A program made the position numbers and the translations under genes. Below are positions 17,420 through 27,200 of a DNA stretch of 64,000 bases, one piece after another. Location of the stretch: positions 1,355,501 through 1,419,500 of the forward strand of contig NZ_CP028414.1 in the NCBI RefSeq assembly GCF_000148585.2. Reading direction: 5' to 3'. Below the pieces are notes generated by a model, which did not search any database, was not told the DNA's origin, and saw only the letters and a program-made list of their open reading frames with translations. Source of the DNA: Streptococcus mitis NCTC 12261. GTDB taxonomy: Bacteria > Bacillota > Bacilli > Lactobacillales > Streptococcaceae. Every line of letters starts with the position of its first letter. The first letter of the stretch is position 1.

Positions 17420-18772
17420 TTAGTCAATCCCGATTTCAGCTCGAACTACGTCTGCGATAGTATCAACATAGTAGTCCACTTCTTCTGTTGTAGGAGCTTC
17501 TGCCATAACACGCAAGAGGGGCTCTGTTCCACTTGGACGAACAAGGATACGCCCATTCCCTGCCATTTCTTCTTCCATCTTCTCGATAATGTCCTTGATA
17601 GCTGGCACTTCCATAGCCTTTTCCTTCATAGCATTTTCCACTCGGATATTGACTAATTTTTGTGGATAGATGGTTACTTTTGCTGCCAACTCTGACAGGC
17701 TCTTACCAGTTTCCTTCATGATTTTTGTCAATTGAACAGCAGATAATTGGCCATCACCTGTTGTATTGTAGTCCATCAAGATGACGTGACCAGACTGTTC
17801 ACCACCAAGGTTGTAGCCTGATTTTCGCATTTCTTCAACAACGTAACGATCGCCAACTGCAGTGACTGCCTTGTTAATGCCTTCACGATCCAAGGCCTTG
17901 TGGAAACCAAGGTTAGACATAACGGTTGTCACGATTGTATTTTGCGCCAATTGTCCTTTTTCAGAAAGGTATTTTCCGATGATGTACATGATTTTATCAC
18001 CATCAACGATCTCACCATTCTCATCGACAGCAATCAAACGGTCACTGTCTCCGTCAAAAGCCAAACCGATAGCTGAGTCACTTTCTTTGACCACTTCTTG
18101 AAGGGTTTCTGGGTGGGTTGAACCAACATTAAGGTTGATGTTAAGACCATCTGGTGTTTCCCCAATAACAGTTAATTGAGCACCAAGATCTGCAAAGATT
18201 TGACGGGCACTTGTAGAAGCTGCACCATTAGCCGTATCCAAGGCAACCTTCATTCCTTCAAGAGGAGTTCCAGTTGAAACAAGATATCCTTCATACTTAC
18301 GCAAACCTTCTGGATAATCTACCAAGGTTCCCAAGCCTTCAGCACTTGGACGAGGAAGAGTGTCTTCCGCAGCATCTAGCAAGGCTTCAATTTCTGCTTC
18401 TTTTTCATCATCTAGTTTGAAACCATCACCACCAAAGAACTTAATCCCATTATCAAGGGCTGGGTTGTGGCTAGCAGAAATCATGACACCTGCACTGGCT
18501 CCCTCAGTTTTTACCAAGTAAGCTACTGCTGGTGTTGCAAGGACACCAAGTTTGTAGACGTGAATCCCTACAGAGAGGAGACCTGCCACCAAGGCAGATT
18601 CTAGCATTTCCCCAGAAATACGTGTGTCACGTCCTACAAAAACTTTCGGCGCTTCCGTTTCATGTTGGCTAAGAACATAGCCTCCAAAACGTCCTAGTTT
18701 AAAGGCCAATTCTGGCGTTAATTCTACATTAGCTTCTCCACGGACTCCATCAGTCCCAAAATATTTACCCAT
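17420..18772 (-). CDS. glmM: Phosphoglucosamine mutase
   Basis: 450 aa. Active-site serine loop SASHNP (about 99-104), metal-binding DGDSDR (about 239-244) and phosphate-binding loop RPSGTEP (about 409-415). It converts glucosamine-6-phosphate to glucosamine-1-phosphate for UDP-GlcNAc. It is the third gene of the conserved cdaA-cdaR-glmM unit; GlmM also binds and restrains CdaA in other Gram-positives. Confidence 0.97.
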   Translation of the reverse strand: MGKYFGTDGVRGEANVELTPELAFKLGRFGGYVLSQHETEAPKVFVGRDTRISGEMLESALVAGLLSVGIHVYKLGVLATPAVAYLVKTEGASAGVMISASHNPALDNGIKFFGGDGFKLDDEKEAEIEALLDAAEDTLPRPSAEGLGTLVDYPEGLRKYEGYLVSTGTPLEGMKVALDTANGAASTSARQIFADLGAQLTVIGETPDGLNINLNVGSTHPETLQEVVKESDSAIGLAFDGDSDRLIAVDENGEIVDGDKIMYIIGKYLSEKGQLAQNTIVTTVMSNLGFHKALDREGINKAVTAVGDRYVVEEMRKSGYNLGGEQSGHVILMDYNTTGDGQLSAVQLTKIMKETGKSLSELAAKVTIYPQKLVNIRVENAMKEKAMEVPAIKDIIEKMEEEMAGNGRILVRPSGTEPLLRVMAEAPTTEEVDYYVDTIADVVRAEIGID

Positions 18773-18796
18773 TTTTATAAAATCCTTTTTCTATTT

Positions 18797-19576
18797 TTAA
18801 TTCGTTTTTGAACTAGTTGCTTTCGTTGACGAAGACGTCTCCGACGAACTACTTGTAGTTGAATTTGATGTGCTTGAACTTGGTGCTACTGGTTTTGTAG
18901 TCACCTTCATTGTTGTGTCGAACGGAGTAATAACTGCCGGTAAGACAACACCATTGCGATCGATTGCCTGCAAAGGTACTGAACCACTGTAATTACCGGT
19001 TATGCGTTCGCTGGTTGGTAAAAGCGCAATAATACGATCGATTTTAGCTAATGTTTCTTGGTCAGTTGTGACAGAAACTCGTTCGTTTGACACGGTTACA
19101 CTATCAATTTGTAGCTTGGAATCAATCTGGCTTTGGTCAACTTGTGGCACAACAATCATCCCATCTCGCTTAACCTTCTTCCCAACTTTCACTGTAATCT
19201 TTTGAGGCGTTGCCACAGCGGTCAATCCGCTTGGAAGATTTTCAATATTCAAGGGAACTTCAATCGTTCCAACACTGGCATCCGTCAAATCCGCTGTGAC
19301 CTTAAACTTACGAGTGCTCTCCTGCATTTCGCTGGCCAAGGTCACACGATTAGCTCCGGTTAATATCACTGAAACTTCTGATGCAAATCCACTAATGAAA
19401 TACTGGTCATTATCATAGTGAATATCGATAGGAACGTTCGTTATCGTATTGGTGTAGGTTTCTGATTTGACCTGCCTTGCGGTATTGCTATTTTGAAAGT
19501 TGGTTGACGTTGCATAAATGAATAAGACACAAGCAAAAAAGAGAGATGAAATGATATATAGACTATTTTTTCTCAT
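18797..19576 (-). CDS. cdaR: CdaA regulator, YbbR-domain protein
   Basis: 259 aa. One N-terminal membrane helix (about 5-23) followed by two YbbR-type beta domains outside the cell. A Ser/Thr-rich tail of about 25 residues ends in SSKTN. CdaR modulates the diadenylate cyclase CdaA. Its start overlaps the end of cdaA by 14 nt. Confidence 0.9.
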   Translation of the reverse strand: MRKNSLYIISSLFFACVLFIYATSTNFQNSNTARQVKSETYTNTITNVPIDIHYDNDQYFISGFASEVSVILTGANRVTLASEMQESTRKFKVTADLTDASVGTIEVPLNIENLPSGLTAVATPQKITVKVGKKVKRDGMIVVPQVDQSQIDSKLQIDSVTVSNERVSVTTDQETLAKIDRIIALLPTSERITGNYSGSVPLQAIDRNGVVLPAVITPFDTTMKVTTKPVAPSSSTSNSTTSSSSETSSSTKATSSKTN

Positions 19577-20420
19577 ATTTCCAACCTCCTAGCAAACGGT
19601 CCTTGAAACTGACTTTTTCCTCAACAGCTGGCAAAAGAATTGCTCGTAGCTCTGCTTCAAATTCTTCAATCGTCAAGTCGTGCTTGAAAACACCGTTATA
19701 GGTAATAGAAATGCCTCCTGTTTCCTCTGAGACGATGAAGGTCAAGGCATCGGATACTTCTGACAAACCGATAGCCGCCCGGTGTCTGGTCCCAAATTCC
19801 TTGGAAATCCCTGTGCTTTCTGTCAAGGGAAGATAGGCAGAGGTTACTGCTATTCGATTTTCTCTGATAATCACAGCACCATCGTGTAGGGGAGTGTTGG
19901 GGATAAAGATATTAATAAGGAGTTCAGCTGAAATATTGGCATCCAAAGGAATCCCTGTCGCAATGTATTCTTGTAAGGTCCGAACTCGTTGGATGGCAAC
20001 CAGAGCACCAATCTTACGAGGACTCATATATTCAACCGACTTGACAAAGGCACGAATCATTTGCTCCTCTGCACTAATTTGAGCAGTAGAAAAGAAATCT
20101 GTCGCCCTTCCCAAGCGTTCCAAACCAGTCCGAATCTCTGGAGAGAAGATAACAACCGCAGCAATAACCCCATAGGTGATAATCTGATTAATCAACCAAG
20201 AAATCGTTGTTAAATCAAGGATATTGGCCACAACCTGGGCTAATACAAAGATCACGACCCCACGCACCAAAATCATAATCTTGGTGCCAGCTATCGCTTT
20301 TGTAAAACGATATAAAATATAGGCCACAATCAAAATATCAAACAGATTGATGGCAATACTCCAAGGACTAGAAAACAAGCTAGTCCAATATTGCAGATTG
20401 GATAATTGTTGAAAGTTCAT
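19563..20420 (-). CDS. cdaA: Diadenylate cyclase, c-di-AMP synthase
   Basis: 285 aa from the ATG at 20420, chosen because GAGGAG lies 7-8 nt upstream; the longer frame to 20477 would run through promoter and ribosome site. Three membrane helices (about 15-95) precede the DAC domain with DGAVII (about 190) and the GTRHRAA motif (about 220). It makes c-di-AMP from two ATP, controlling potassium and osmolyte uptake and wall homeostasis. It is first in the cdaA-cdaR-glmM operon. Confidence 0.96.
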   Translation of the reverse strand: MNFQQLSNLQYWTSLFSSPWSIAINLFDILIVAYILYRFTKAIAGTKIMILVRGVVIFVLAQVVANILDLTTISWLINQIITYGVIAAVVIFSPEIRTGLERLGRATDFFSTAQISAEEQMIRAFVKSVEYMSPRKIGALVAIQRVRTLQEYIATGIPLDANISAELLINIFIPNTPLHDGAVIIRENRIAVTSAYLPLTESTGISKEFGTRHRAAIGLSEVSDALTFIVSEETGGISITYNGVFKHDLTIEEFEAELRAILLPAVEEKVSFKDRLLGGWKYEKK

Positions 20421-20456
20421 CTGCTGTCTCCTCTCTGTCCAAACACGTTCCTTTCT

Positions 20457-20462
20457 ATTATA
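20457..20462 (-). promoter_or_regulatory. Extended -10 promoter of cdaA operon
   Basis: TGG-TATAAT on the minus strand; predicted start near 20450, about 30 nt before the cdaA ATG. Confidence 0.65.
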
Positions 20463-20557
20463 CCATTTTTCTGGCATTTTTTTCCCTATCCTACTTCATT
20501 TTAAATTAAGGAAAAATATGATAAAATAAACTGACTAGAAAAAACAAAGGAGAAACC

Positions 20558-21526
20558 ATGTCTCAACTCTATGATATTACCATTGTAGGTGGTGGTCCTG
20601 TCGGGCTTTTTGCAGCCTTCTATGCCCACCTACGCCAAGCCAAGGTCCAAATCATCGACTCTCTTCCCCAACTAGGTGGACAACCTGCTATTCTCTACCC
20701 TGAAAAGGAAATTTTAGACGTCCCGGGTTTCCCAAACCTGACTGGAGAAGAGTTGACTAACCGTCTAATCGAGCAATTAAATGGCTTTGATACCCCTATT
20801 CATCTCAACGAAACGGTTCTTGAGATTGAAAAACAAGAAGAAGGATTTGTCATCACAACTTCTAAAGGAAGTCATCTGTCTAAAACTGTTATCATTGCTA
20901 TGGGGGGTGGTGCCTTCAAACCACGTCCGCTGGAACTAGAAGGCGTTGAGGGCTATGAAAATATCCACTACCACGTTTCTAACATTCAGCAATATGCTGG
21001 TAAGAAAGTGACGATTCTGGGTGGTGGGGACTCAGCTGTTGATTGGGCTTTAGCTTTTGAAAAAATTGCGCCAACTACCCTTGTCCACCGTAGAGATAAT
21101 TTCCGCGCCTTGGAACACAGTGTCCAAGCTTTGCAGGAATCTTCTGTGATCATCAAGACACCATTCGTCCCTAGCCAACTCCTTGGAGATGGAAAAACAC
21201 TCGATAAACTTGAAATCACAAAAGTCAAATCTGATGAAACAGAAACTATTGACCTAGACCACCTCTTTGTCAACTATGGTTTCAAATCTTCTGTTGGTAA
21301 CCTTAAAAACTGGGGTCTGGACCTCAACCGTCACAAGATTATCGTCAATAGCAAGCAAGAATCTAGCCAAGCAGGTATCTATGCTATCGGTGACTGTTGC
21401 TACTATGACGGAAAAATTGATCTGATTGCGACAGGGCTTGGAGAAGCACCAACCGCTGTTAACAATGCCATTAACTACATCGACCCAGAACAAAAAGTAC
21501 AACCAAAACACTCTACTAGTTTATAG
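20558..21526 (+). CDS. Ferredoxin/flavodoxin-NADP reductase, thioredoxin-reductase fold
   Basis: 322 aa. FAD-binding GGGPVGLFAAF (about 11-21) and second nucleotide site GGGDSAVDWA (about 156-165). FAD-contacting IYAIGDCC lies near 277-284. There is no CxxC redox pair, which separates it from true thioredoxin reductase and fits the YumC type that reduces ferredoxin or flavodoxin with NADPH. AAAGGAG precedes the ATG. It is divergent from cdaA. Confidence 0.88.
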   Translation: MSQLYDITIVGGGPVGLFAAFYAHLRQAKVQIIDSLPQLGGQPAILYPEKEILDVPGFPNLTGEELTNRLIEQLNGFDTPIHLNETVLEIEKQEEGFVITTSKGSHLSKTVIIAMGGGAFKPRPLELEGVEGYENIHYHVSNIQQYAGKKVTILGGGDSAVDWALAFEKIAPTTLVHRRDNFRALEHSVQALQESSVIIKTPFVPSQLLGDGKTLDKLEITKVKSDETETIDLDHLFVNYGFKSSVGNLKNWGLDLNRHKIIVNSKQESSQAGIYAIGDCCYYDGKIDLIATGLGEAPTAVNNAINYIDPEQKVQPKHSTSL

Positions 21527-21532
21527 AAAAAG

Positions 21533-21560
21533 AACCACGAGTCACATAGGATTCGTGGTT
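21533..21560. terminator. Terminator after the reductase gene
   Basis: AACCACGA pairs with TCGTGGTT across a 12-nt loop. The downstream T-run is short on the plus strand. Confidence 0.6.
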
Positions 21561-21644
21561 TTATAGTTCATCGGCTAATTTGTTAGCTCATATTTCCCCC
21601 TTCTTTAACAAAAATAAAAATGCCTATCAAACTGATAAAACATG

Positions 21645-21653
21645 TGATATAAT
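21645..21653 (+). promoter_or_regulatory. Promoter of toxin mRNA
   Basis: Extended -10 TGA-TATAAT; the predicted start is about 21660, at the GCACTAAC 5' repeat. No clear -35. Confidence 0.65.
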
Positions 21654-21697
21654 AGGGACGGCACTAACAATACGCCTTGGAAAAGGAGGTATTACAG

Positions 21698-21793
21698 ATG
21701 CTAGAACTTCTCAAAATAGTACTTATCGCAGTCATCGAGAGTATCATCTCATGGCTGGTGACTCGTTGGTTAGACGATCACTTCGACAAGTAA
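21698..21793 (+). CDS. Fst-like type I toxin peptide, 31 aa
   Basis: A strong AAAGGAGG at 8-9 nt spacing precedes the ATG. The peptide begins MLELLKIVLIAVIESIISWL, one membrane helix (residues 2-20), followed by VTRWLDD and a charged end HFDK. That hydrophobic helix plus a W-L-D motif and a charged tail is the pattern of the Fst/Ldr toxin superfamily, which damages the membrane when unopposed. The surrounding 240 bp has every part of a par-type locus: convergent antisense RNA, two direct repeats and a shared terminator. The call rests on this layout; exact toxin activity is inferred. Confidence 0.78.
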   Translation: MLELLKIVLIAVIESIISWLVTRWLDDHFDK

Positions 21794-21819
21794 CCTTCCT
21801 GGTTAGTGCTATCTAACCT

Positions 21820-21893
21820 AGAAAAAAATCCCCTCAGTATTGCAGTACCGAGGGGATTTCTGTTAGCACTAAAATGCTAGAACTTCTCAATTC
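21820..21893 (-). ncRNA. Predicted RNA II-type antitoxin RNA
   Basis: A transcript from the promoter at 21900-21929 would run from about 21893 to the shared terminator, about 70 nt. It carries the complement of ATGCTAGAACTTCTCAA, which occurs at 21698-21714 (the toxin start codon region) and again at 21874-21890. It also carries the complement of GCACTAA, found at the toxin mRNA 5' end (21661-21667) and at 21866-21872. It can therefore pair with the toxin message at its 5' end, start site and terminator, as in the pAD1 par system. Confidence 0.72.
21826..21859. terminator. Shared bidirectional terminator of the toxin-antitoxin pair
   Basis: AAATCCCCTC pairs with GAGGGGATTT; inner GTA/TAC extends the stem. 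Flanking A-run and T-run allow stops in both directions. Confidence 0.85.
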
Positions 21894-21899
21894 CCCTTT

Positions 21900-21929
21900 A
21901 TTATCTCACATACTCTATTTAATTGTCAA
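21900..21929 (-). promoter_or_regulatory. Antitoxin RNA promoter
   Basis: Consensus -35 TTGACA (21924-21929), 18-nt spacer, -10 GATAAT (21900-21905) with upstream TGA. It looks stronger than the toxin promoter, as expected for the antitoxin. Confidence 0.72.
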
Positions 21930-21949
21930 GAAAGAGGTGTTTTATATCT

Positions 21950-22861
21950 TTATAACTCATCGGCTATCTTATTGATTTTTCTGAGTCTGTGGTTGACACC
22001 ACTTTTGGTCAGAGGGGTGCTGAGGCTATCTGCTAACTGCTGGATAGAGTAGTCTGGGTGCTGAATCCGCAACTGCGCTACTTCCTGCAAATCCACTGGC
22101 AGATTTTCTAAGCCCATGATATCTTTGATTTTGCTGATATTGTTGATAGTCTTCATGCTGGCAGAGACTGTCCGAGCGATATTAGCTGTCTCGGCATTAT
22201 TGGCTCGATTGAGGTCATTACGGGTTTCTCGCAAAATCTTAACCCTCTCAAAATCATCACGCGCCTGCATGGCTCCGATGACAATCAAGAAGTCCATAAT
22301 ATCTTCGGCTCGCTGGAGATAGGTCACAGCTCCCTTCTTGCGCTCAAGCACCTTAGCATCTAGTAAAAATTGCTGGAGAAGGGAGGCAATCCCTTGCGCG
22401 TGGTCCAGATAAACAGAACTGATTTCCAACTGATACTTGCCTGACTCAGGGTCACGAATGCTTCCATTTGCCAAGAAGGCACCACAAAGATAGGCACGAC
22501 CTGCTTCCTCATCCGATAAAATCGCCTCATCAATACCTGTTTCTAGGCCAAAGAAAGAGTCGGCCAAGTGCAAATCACTCAGAAGGTCCTGCACCTTTTC
22601 ATCTGTAAAAACGGTATAGACCCGATTCTTACGAAGATTACTTCTTTGGTGGTGTCGGATTTCCGATTTGATTTCATAGAAATGGAGAAAGGACTCATAG
22701 AGGTGGCGAGCCAGTTTGGCATTTTCTGTCACGACAGACAAGGTCAGGCCCGAAGTCGAGAGACCGATACTGCCAGACATCTTGATAATGGCAGATAATT
22801 CATGCCGGCTCAGATGGTGCTGACCTAGGATTTCTTCTTTTACTGCTACTGTGAAACTCAT
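21950..22861 (-). CDS. whiA: WhiA, DNA-binding cell-division regulator
   Basis: 303 aa. A degenerate LAGLIDADG-like N-terminal half (with [21 protein letters not shown] around 127-147) and a C-terminal helix-turn-helix (about 235-300, [24 protein letters not shown]). It lacks endonuclease catalytic residues, as in other WhiA proteins, which bind DNA and influence division. Its start overlaps yvcK by 4 nt. Confidence 0.93.
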   Translation of the reverse strand: MSFTVAVKEEILGQHHLSRHELSAIIKMSGSIGLSTSGLTLSVVTENAKLARHLYESFLHFYEIKSEIRHHQRSNLRKNRVYTVFTDEKVQDLLSDLHLADSFFGLETGIDEAILSDEEAGRAYLCGAFLANGSIRDPESGKYQLEISSVYLDHAQGIASLLQQFLLDAKVLERKKGAVTYLQRAEDIMDFLIVIGAMQARDDFERVKILRETRNDLNRANNAETANIARTVSASMKTINNISKIKDIMGLENLPVDLQEVAQLRIQHPDYSIQQLADSLSTPLTKSGVNHRLRKINKIADEL

Positions 22862-23835
22862 TTTCTCACCTGTATAATCCGCATCAATTCATCCACAATC
22901 AAATCCCCATCGTGGAAGGCGCCTCCATTTTCCAGACGAAGGAAGTTGGATGAAATCACGCGCGGAACTTGCTTACAAAGACCAGTAAAATCATGTTCCA
23001 CCTGCACCAAGTATTCATCAAAACGGTTGGAATTCATGTATTCCTGAGGCACTTTTTCAATATTCACCAAGACAGTATCGATAAAAGGTCGACCAAGGTG
23101 ACGATGCAAGACCTCCACGTGGTCACTATCTGTAAAGTGTTCCGTCTCCCCACGTTGGGTCATGATATTGCAGACATAGGCGATTTCTGCCTTGGTTTCC
23201 AAAAGCGCCTGCCCGATTTCCTTAATTACAATATTGGGCAAAATAGAGGTAAAGAGAGAACCAGGTCCGAGGACAATCATGTCACTTTCAAGAATGGTCT
23301 GCACCACTCGACGGCTAGCCAGAGGCGTATCATCGTTAAGGGTATTGGTCACATAGACATGGTCAATCATGCCTGGATGGTCTGCAATATGGCTCTCTCC
23401 AGCCACTTCTGTCCCATCCTGAAAGACTGCGTGCAGGGTCAAAGGATGGTCACTGGAAGGATAAATCTTCCCAGTTGTATGGAAAAATTTGCTCAATAAC
23501 TGCATGGCATTATAGGTCGAACCCTGCATTTCTGACAGGCCAGCAATGATGAGATTACCCAATGGATGGCCAGCAAAGGCTCCCGCATCCTCAGAAAAGC
23601 GATACTGAAAGACTTTCTCATAGAACTTAGGCATATCCGACATGGCCACAAGGACATTACGAAGATCACCTGGCGGTGTCAATTGTTGCATATTTTTTCG
23701 GAGTTCACCTGATGAACCACCATCATCCGCCACCGTTACGATAGCAGCGATTTCCACATCTTTTTCACGCAGACTTTTTAGAATGACAGGAATCCCAGTT
23801 CCTCCACCAATCACCGTTATCTTTGGTTTTCTCAT
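22858..23835 (-). CDS. yvcK: YvcK/CofD-like morphogenesis protein
   Basis: 325 aa. [10 protein letters not shown] (about 10-19), DDGGSSG (about 38-44), PPGDLRN (about 54-60) and GNLIIAGL (about 93-100) are family hallmarks. YvcK binds UDP sugars and supports cell shape on gluconeogenic carbon in Bacillus. It lies between rapZ and whiA with 4-nt overlaps on both sides, the usual Firmicute trio. Confidence 0.93.
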   Translation of the reverse strand: MRKPKITVIGGGTGIPVILKSLREKDVEIAAIVTVADDGGSSGELRKNMQQLTPPGDLRNVLVAMSDMPKFYEKVFQYRFSEDAGAFAGHPLGNLIIAGLSEMQGSTYNAMQLLSKFFHTTGKIYPSSDHPLTLHAVFQDGTEVAGESHIADHPGMIDHVYVTNTLNDDTPLASRRVVQTILESDMIVLGPGSLFTSILPNIVIKEIGQALLETKAEIAYVCNIMTQRGETEHFTDSDHVEVLHRHLGRPFIDTVLVNIEKVPQEYMNSNRFDEYLVQVEHDFTGLCKQVPRVISSNFLRLENGGAFHDGDLIVDELMRIIQVRK

Positions 23836-24722
23836 GAACGGTTTACCGTTTCCTTTCTTCGGTCTTTGTCACGATGCCCTTCATTGACAGGCCAATTCTT
23901 GGATAAGTCCTGTGCCAAGCGTTTGGCAAAGGCCACACTACGGTGTTGTCCCCCTGTACAACCCATGGCAATGGTCAAAACAGACTTCCCTTCCTTTTGG
24001 TAGCTTGGCAAAATCGGCTCAATCAAGGCCAACAAATGTTGATAGAAATCTTCTGACTCAGGATGGTTCATGACATAGTCATAAACTGGTTCATCCACTC
24101 CCGTTTGATTACGCAGTTCTGGTAGATAATAGGGATTTGGCAAGAAACGGACATCAAAGACTAGGTCCGCATCAATCGGGATTCCATATTTAAAACCAAA
24201 AGACATGACTTCGATACGGAAAGACTGGGCTTGTTCCTGATCTGAAAACTGCTCTGCAAGGGTTTTGCGCAGCTCACGAGGAGTTAGTTCTGTCGTATCC
24301 ACCACATTTTGACTCATATTTTTCAAAGGTGCCAAGAGTTCACGTTCCAGCTTAATTCCATCCAAAATTCGTCCATCTGCAGCTAGTGGGTGACTCCGTC
24401 TGGTTTCCTTGTAACGAGCGACCAATTCCTTATCAGCTGCATCCAAAAAGAGAATTTTAAAGTCCAGTTCTTCCTTGTTTTCCAGCTCATCCAAAACAGC
24501 TTGAATCTCTGAGAAGAAAGAACGGCTACGCATATCTACTACCAAGGCCAACTTATGGTCGTCTTCCTTTGTTTCCACCAACTGCAAAAACTTAGGCAAG
24601 AGAGCTGGAGGCATATTATCAATAGTAAAATAACCCAAATCTTCGAAGGACTGAATGGCAACTGTTTTCCCTGCACCACTCATTCCTGTCACAATCACCA
24701 AGTGAAGTTGTTTCTTTGTCAT
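23832..24722 (-). CDS. rapZ: RapZ/YvcJ nucleotide-binding protein
   Basis: 296 aa. Walker A GMSGAGKT (about 13-20) and the C-terminal block SFGFKYG...[10 protein letters not shown]...TGGQHRSV are conserved. In Gram-positives (YvcJ) it hydrolyses nucleotides and affects competence; the E. coli homologue is an RNA adaptor. AAGGAGAG precedes the ATG. It is first of the rapZ-yvcK-whiA operon. Confidence 0.92.
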   Translation of the reverse strand: MTKKQLHLVIVTGMSGAGKTVAIQSFEDLGYFTIDNMPPALLPKFLQLVETKEDDHKLALVVDMRSRSFFSEIQAVLDELENKEELDFKILFLDAADKELVARYKETRRSHPLAADGRILDGIKLERELLAPLKNMSQNVVDTTELTPRELRKTLAEQFSDQEQAQSFRIEVMSFGFKYGIPIDADLVFDVRFLPNPYYLPELRNQTGVDEPVYDYVMNHPESEDFYQHLLALIEPILPSYQKEGKSVLTIAMGCTGGQHRSVAFAKRLAQDLSKNWPVNEGHRDKDRRKETVNRS

Positions 24723-24773
24723 CTATCTCTCCTTATATCAAAAGAAGTTTGGCAACACCAAACTTCAACTAGC

Positions 24774-25154
24774 TTATCCAATCTCTGCGATGACTTCGAT
24801 TTCGACTTTTACATCACGAGGAAGACGAGCTACCTCTACTGCTGAACGAGCTGGAAATTCCTCTTTAAAGGCCGTTTGGTAAACCTCGTTAAAAGGAACA
24901 AAGTCGTTCATATCGCTCAAGAAGCAAGTTGTTTTGACAACATGGTCAAAGTCAGTTCCTGCTTCTGCCAAAATAGCACCAATATTTTTCAAGACTTGTT
25001 CTGTCTGTTCTTGGATCGTTTCTCCAACGATTTCCCCAGTTTCAGGAGAGAGAGGAACTTGACCACTAGCAAACAAAAGGTTGCCAACGATTTTTCCTTG
25101 AACATAGGGTCCGATAGCCTTTGGAGCTTTATCTGTATGAATTGTTTTTGCCAT
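24774..25154 (-). CDS. ridA: RidA family enamine/imine deaminase
   Basis: 126 aa, typical length. IGPYVQGKIVGNLLFASGQVPL (about 15-36) and the catalytic Arg in FPARSAVEVARLPRDVKVEIEVIA (C-terminal) are characteristic. RidA clears reactive 2-aminoacrylate formed by PLP enzymes. It starts 10 nt after engB and ends about 50 nt before rapZ. Confidence 0.93.
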   Translation of the reverse strand: MAKTIHTDKAPKAIGPYVQGKIVGNLLFASGQVPLSPETGEIVGETIQEQTEQVLKNIGAILAEAGTDFDHVVKTTCFLSDMNDFVPFNEVYQTAFKEEFPARSAVEVARLPRDVKVEIEVIAEIG

Positions 25155-25164
25155 TTTCTTTTCC

Positions 25165-25752
25165 TCACAATTTTTCTAAGATTGCATCCCAAGCCTCATC
25201 CATCCCTGCCTTGCTGACAGATGAAAAGAGGATAAAGTCGTCACTTGGGTCAAAGTTTAATTTCTTTTTGATTGCTGATTCGTGCTTGTTCCATTTACCA
25301 CGAGGAATCTTGTCCGCCTTGGTCGCCACAATGATGACTGGAATCTCATAATACTTAAGAAATTCGTACATCTGCACATCATCTGCTGACGGGTCATGAC
25401 GAAGGTCAACTAGACTGACCACTGCACGGAGATTTTCCCGAGTCGTTAGGTACTCCTCAATCATGCGCCCCCACTTTTCACGTTCCTTTTTAGAAACACG
25501 GGCATAGCCATAACCAGGCACATCCACAAAGCGCATCTTGTCATCAATGTTAAAGAAGTTCAGGAGCTGGGTTTTACCAGGTTTCCCTGACGTACGAGCC
25601 AGATTCTTACGGTTCAGCATGGTATTGATAAAGCTAGACTTGCCAACATTTGAACGCCCTGCAAGAGCGATCTCTGGCAATTCATCCTGCGGATAGTGGG
25701 ACTTATTAGCCGCACTGAGCAAGATTTCAGCATTGTGTGTATTAAGTTCCAT
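25165..25752 (-). CDS. engB: Ribosome-biogenesis GTPase EngB/YsxC
   Basis: 195 aa from the ATG at 25752, with GAGG 5 nt upstream; a GTG two codons earlier overlaps that site. G1 GRSNVGKSS (about 29-37), G3 DVPGYG (about 73-78) and G4 TKAD (about 140-143) are present. It acts late in 50S subunit assembly and is essential in many Firmicutes. It follows clpX by 8 nt. Confidence 0.96.
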   Translation of the reverse strand: MELNTHNAEILLSAANKSHYPQDELPEIALAGRSNVGKSSFINTMLNRKNLARTSGKPGKTQLLNFFNIDDKMRFVDVPGYGYARVSKKEREKWGRMIEEYLTTRENLRAVVSLVDLRHDPSADDVQMYEFLKYYEIPVIIVATKADKIPRGKWNKHESAIKKKLNFDPSDDFILFSSVSKAGMDEAWDAILEKL

Positions 25753-25760
25753 AGTCACCT

Positions 25761-26993
25761 CTAGGCTGTTTCTAGGATTGGTTTATCCGTTCCATCGACA
25801 GCTTCTTTAGTGATGCGGACCAATTTCACATTTTCCTGACTCGGTACTTCAAACATGACATCTAGCATGGTTTCCTCGATAATAGAGCGAAGACCACGCG
25901 CACCCGTTTTACGTTCGATGGCCTTGTTGGCAATCTCTTGAAGGGCTTCGTCGTCAAATTCCAACTCGACATCATCATAAGAAAGCAAGGTTTGATATTG
26001 TTTAACCAAGGCATTTCTTGGCTCTTTCAAGATACGAACCAAGTCATCAACCGTCAATTGCTCAAGAGCAGCAAAGACAGGCAAACGTCCAATCAACTCA
26101 GGGATAATACCAAATTTTTGAATATCTTCTGCGATGATTTCTTGCATGTAAGAGCTGTTTTCATCAATCGCTTTATTGTTTTGACCAAATCCGATAACCT
26201 TTTCACCCAGACGTTGTTTGACGATTTCTTCAATACCATCAAAGGCACCACCCACGATGAAGAGGATATTTTTAGTATCCACTTGAATCATCTCTTGTTG
26301 TGGATGTTTACGTCCACCTTGAGGCGGTACGCTGGCAACTGTTCCCTCGATAATCTTAAGAAGGGCTTGTTGCACCCCTTCACCAGAAACGTCACGTGTG
26401 ATCGATACGTTCTCGCTCTTCTTAGCAATCTTGTCAATTTCATCCACATAGATAATGCCACGCTCTGCACGTTCAATGTTAAAGTCAGCAGCCTGCAATA
26501 GTTTGAGGAGGATATTTTCCACGTCCTCACCCACATAACCAGCCTCAGTAAGAGCTGTTGCATCCGCAATCGCAAAAGGCACATTCAAGCTCTTAGCCAA
26601 GGTCTGGGCAAGAAAAGTTTTCCCTGAACCAGTTGGGCCAATCATCAAGATATTTGACTTCTGCAAATCCACATCTTCTGACTCTTCACGCGTATCGTGG
26701 AAATTGATGCGTTTGTAGTGGTTGTAAACTGCCACTGCCAAGGCACGTTTGGCACGATCTTGACCAATTACATAGTGGTTCAAGATATGGAGGAGTTCGA
26801 TTGGTTTTGGAACTTCAGACAAGTCTGCCAAGACTTCTTCCGCCAACTCCTCTCGAATGATTTCCTGGGCTAACTCCACACATTCATTACAGATAAAGGC
26901 GTTGTTACCTGCGATTATTTTTTGTACTTCTTCTTGGCTTTTGCCACAAAATGAGCAATAAACCATCATATCATTATTCCTATTTGTAGGCAT
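25761..26993 (-). CDS. clpX: ATP-dependent Clp protease ATP-binding subunit ClpX
   Basis: 410 aa. N-terminal zinc finger with CSFC (13-16) and CNEC (about 35-38). Walker A GPTGSGKT (about 118-125), Walker B VDEID, and the C-terminal sensor [11 protein letters not shown]. The ClpP-docking loop IGFGQNN is present. It unfolds substrates for ClpP. The gene starts about 36 nt after a 56-aa membrane peptide gene, and that peptide overlaps dfr, so dfr-ORF56-clpX-engB-ridA is probably one operon. Confidence 0.97.
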   Translation of the reverse strand: MPTNRNNDMMVYCSFCGKSQEEVQKIIAGNNAFICNECVELAQEIIREELAEEVLADLSEVPKPIELLHILNHYVIGQDRAKRALAVAVYNHYKRINFHDTREESEDVDLQKSNILMIGPTGSGKTFLAQTLAKSLNVPFAIADATALTEAGYVGEDVENILLKLLQAADFNIERAERGIIYVDEIDKIAKKSENVSITRDVSGEGVQQALLKIIEGTVASVPPQGGRKHPQQEMIQVDTKNILFIVGGAFDGIEEIVKQRLGEKVIGFGQNNKAIDENSSYMQEIIAEDIQKFGIIPELIGRLPVFAALEQLTVDDLVRILKEPRNALVKQYQTLLSYDDVELEFDDEALQEIANKAIERKTGARGLRSIIEETMLDVMFEVPSQENVKLVRITKEAVDGTDKPILETA

Positions 26994-27029
26994 GATTTCC
27001 TTCCGTTCTATTCTATACTGTCATTCTAT

Positions 27030-27200
27030 CTAAAATAAGGTCATGTAAAAAGCATGGATACTATTGACCAAATTGGTAAAGGCATTTAACCAGAGCAGGA
27101 CAGAAAGCCCATAACGCTTTTTACGAAAAGCCTGTGCTCCTGCAAGTAAGCAGACCAAACACAGCATGGCTGTGAAAAAACCAAATATACTACGTTCCAT
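27030..27200 (-). CDS. Small membrane peptide between dfr and clpX, 56 aa
   Basis: The ATG shares its A with the dfr TAA stop (TAATG), a translational-coupling arrangement. The peptide begins [20 protein letters not shown], a membrane helix (residues 4-22). A basic turn FRKKRYG and a second helical segment LSVLLWLNAFTNLVN follow, and it ends FYMTLF. I recall a conserved hypothetical at this place in pneumococcus. Function is unknown. Confidence 0.78.
   Translation of the reverse strand: MERSIFGFFTAMLCLVCLLAGAQAFRKKRYGLSVLLWLNAFTNLVNSIHAFYMTLF

Noticed and set aside
21580-21816. 78-codon open frame across the toxin region
   Set aside because: It is out of frame with the strong AAAGGAGG and covers the toxin promoter; the 31-aa frame explains the signals.
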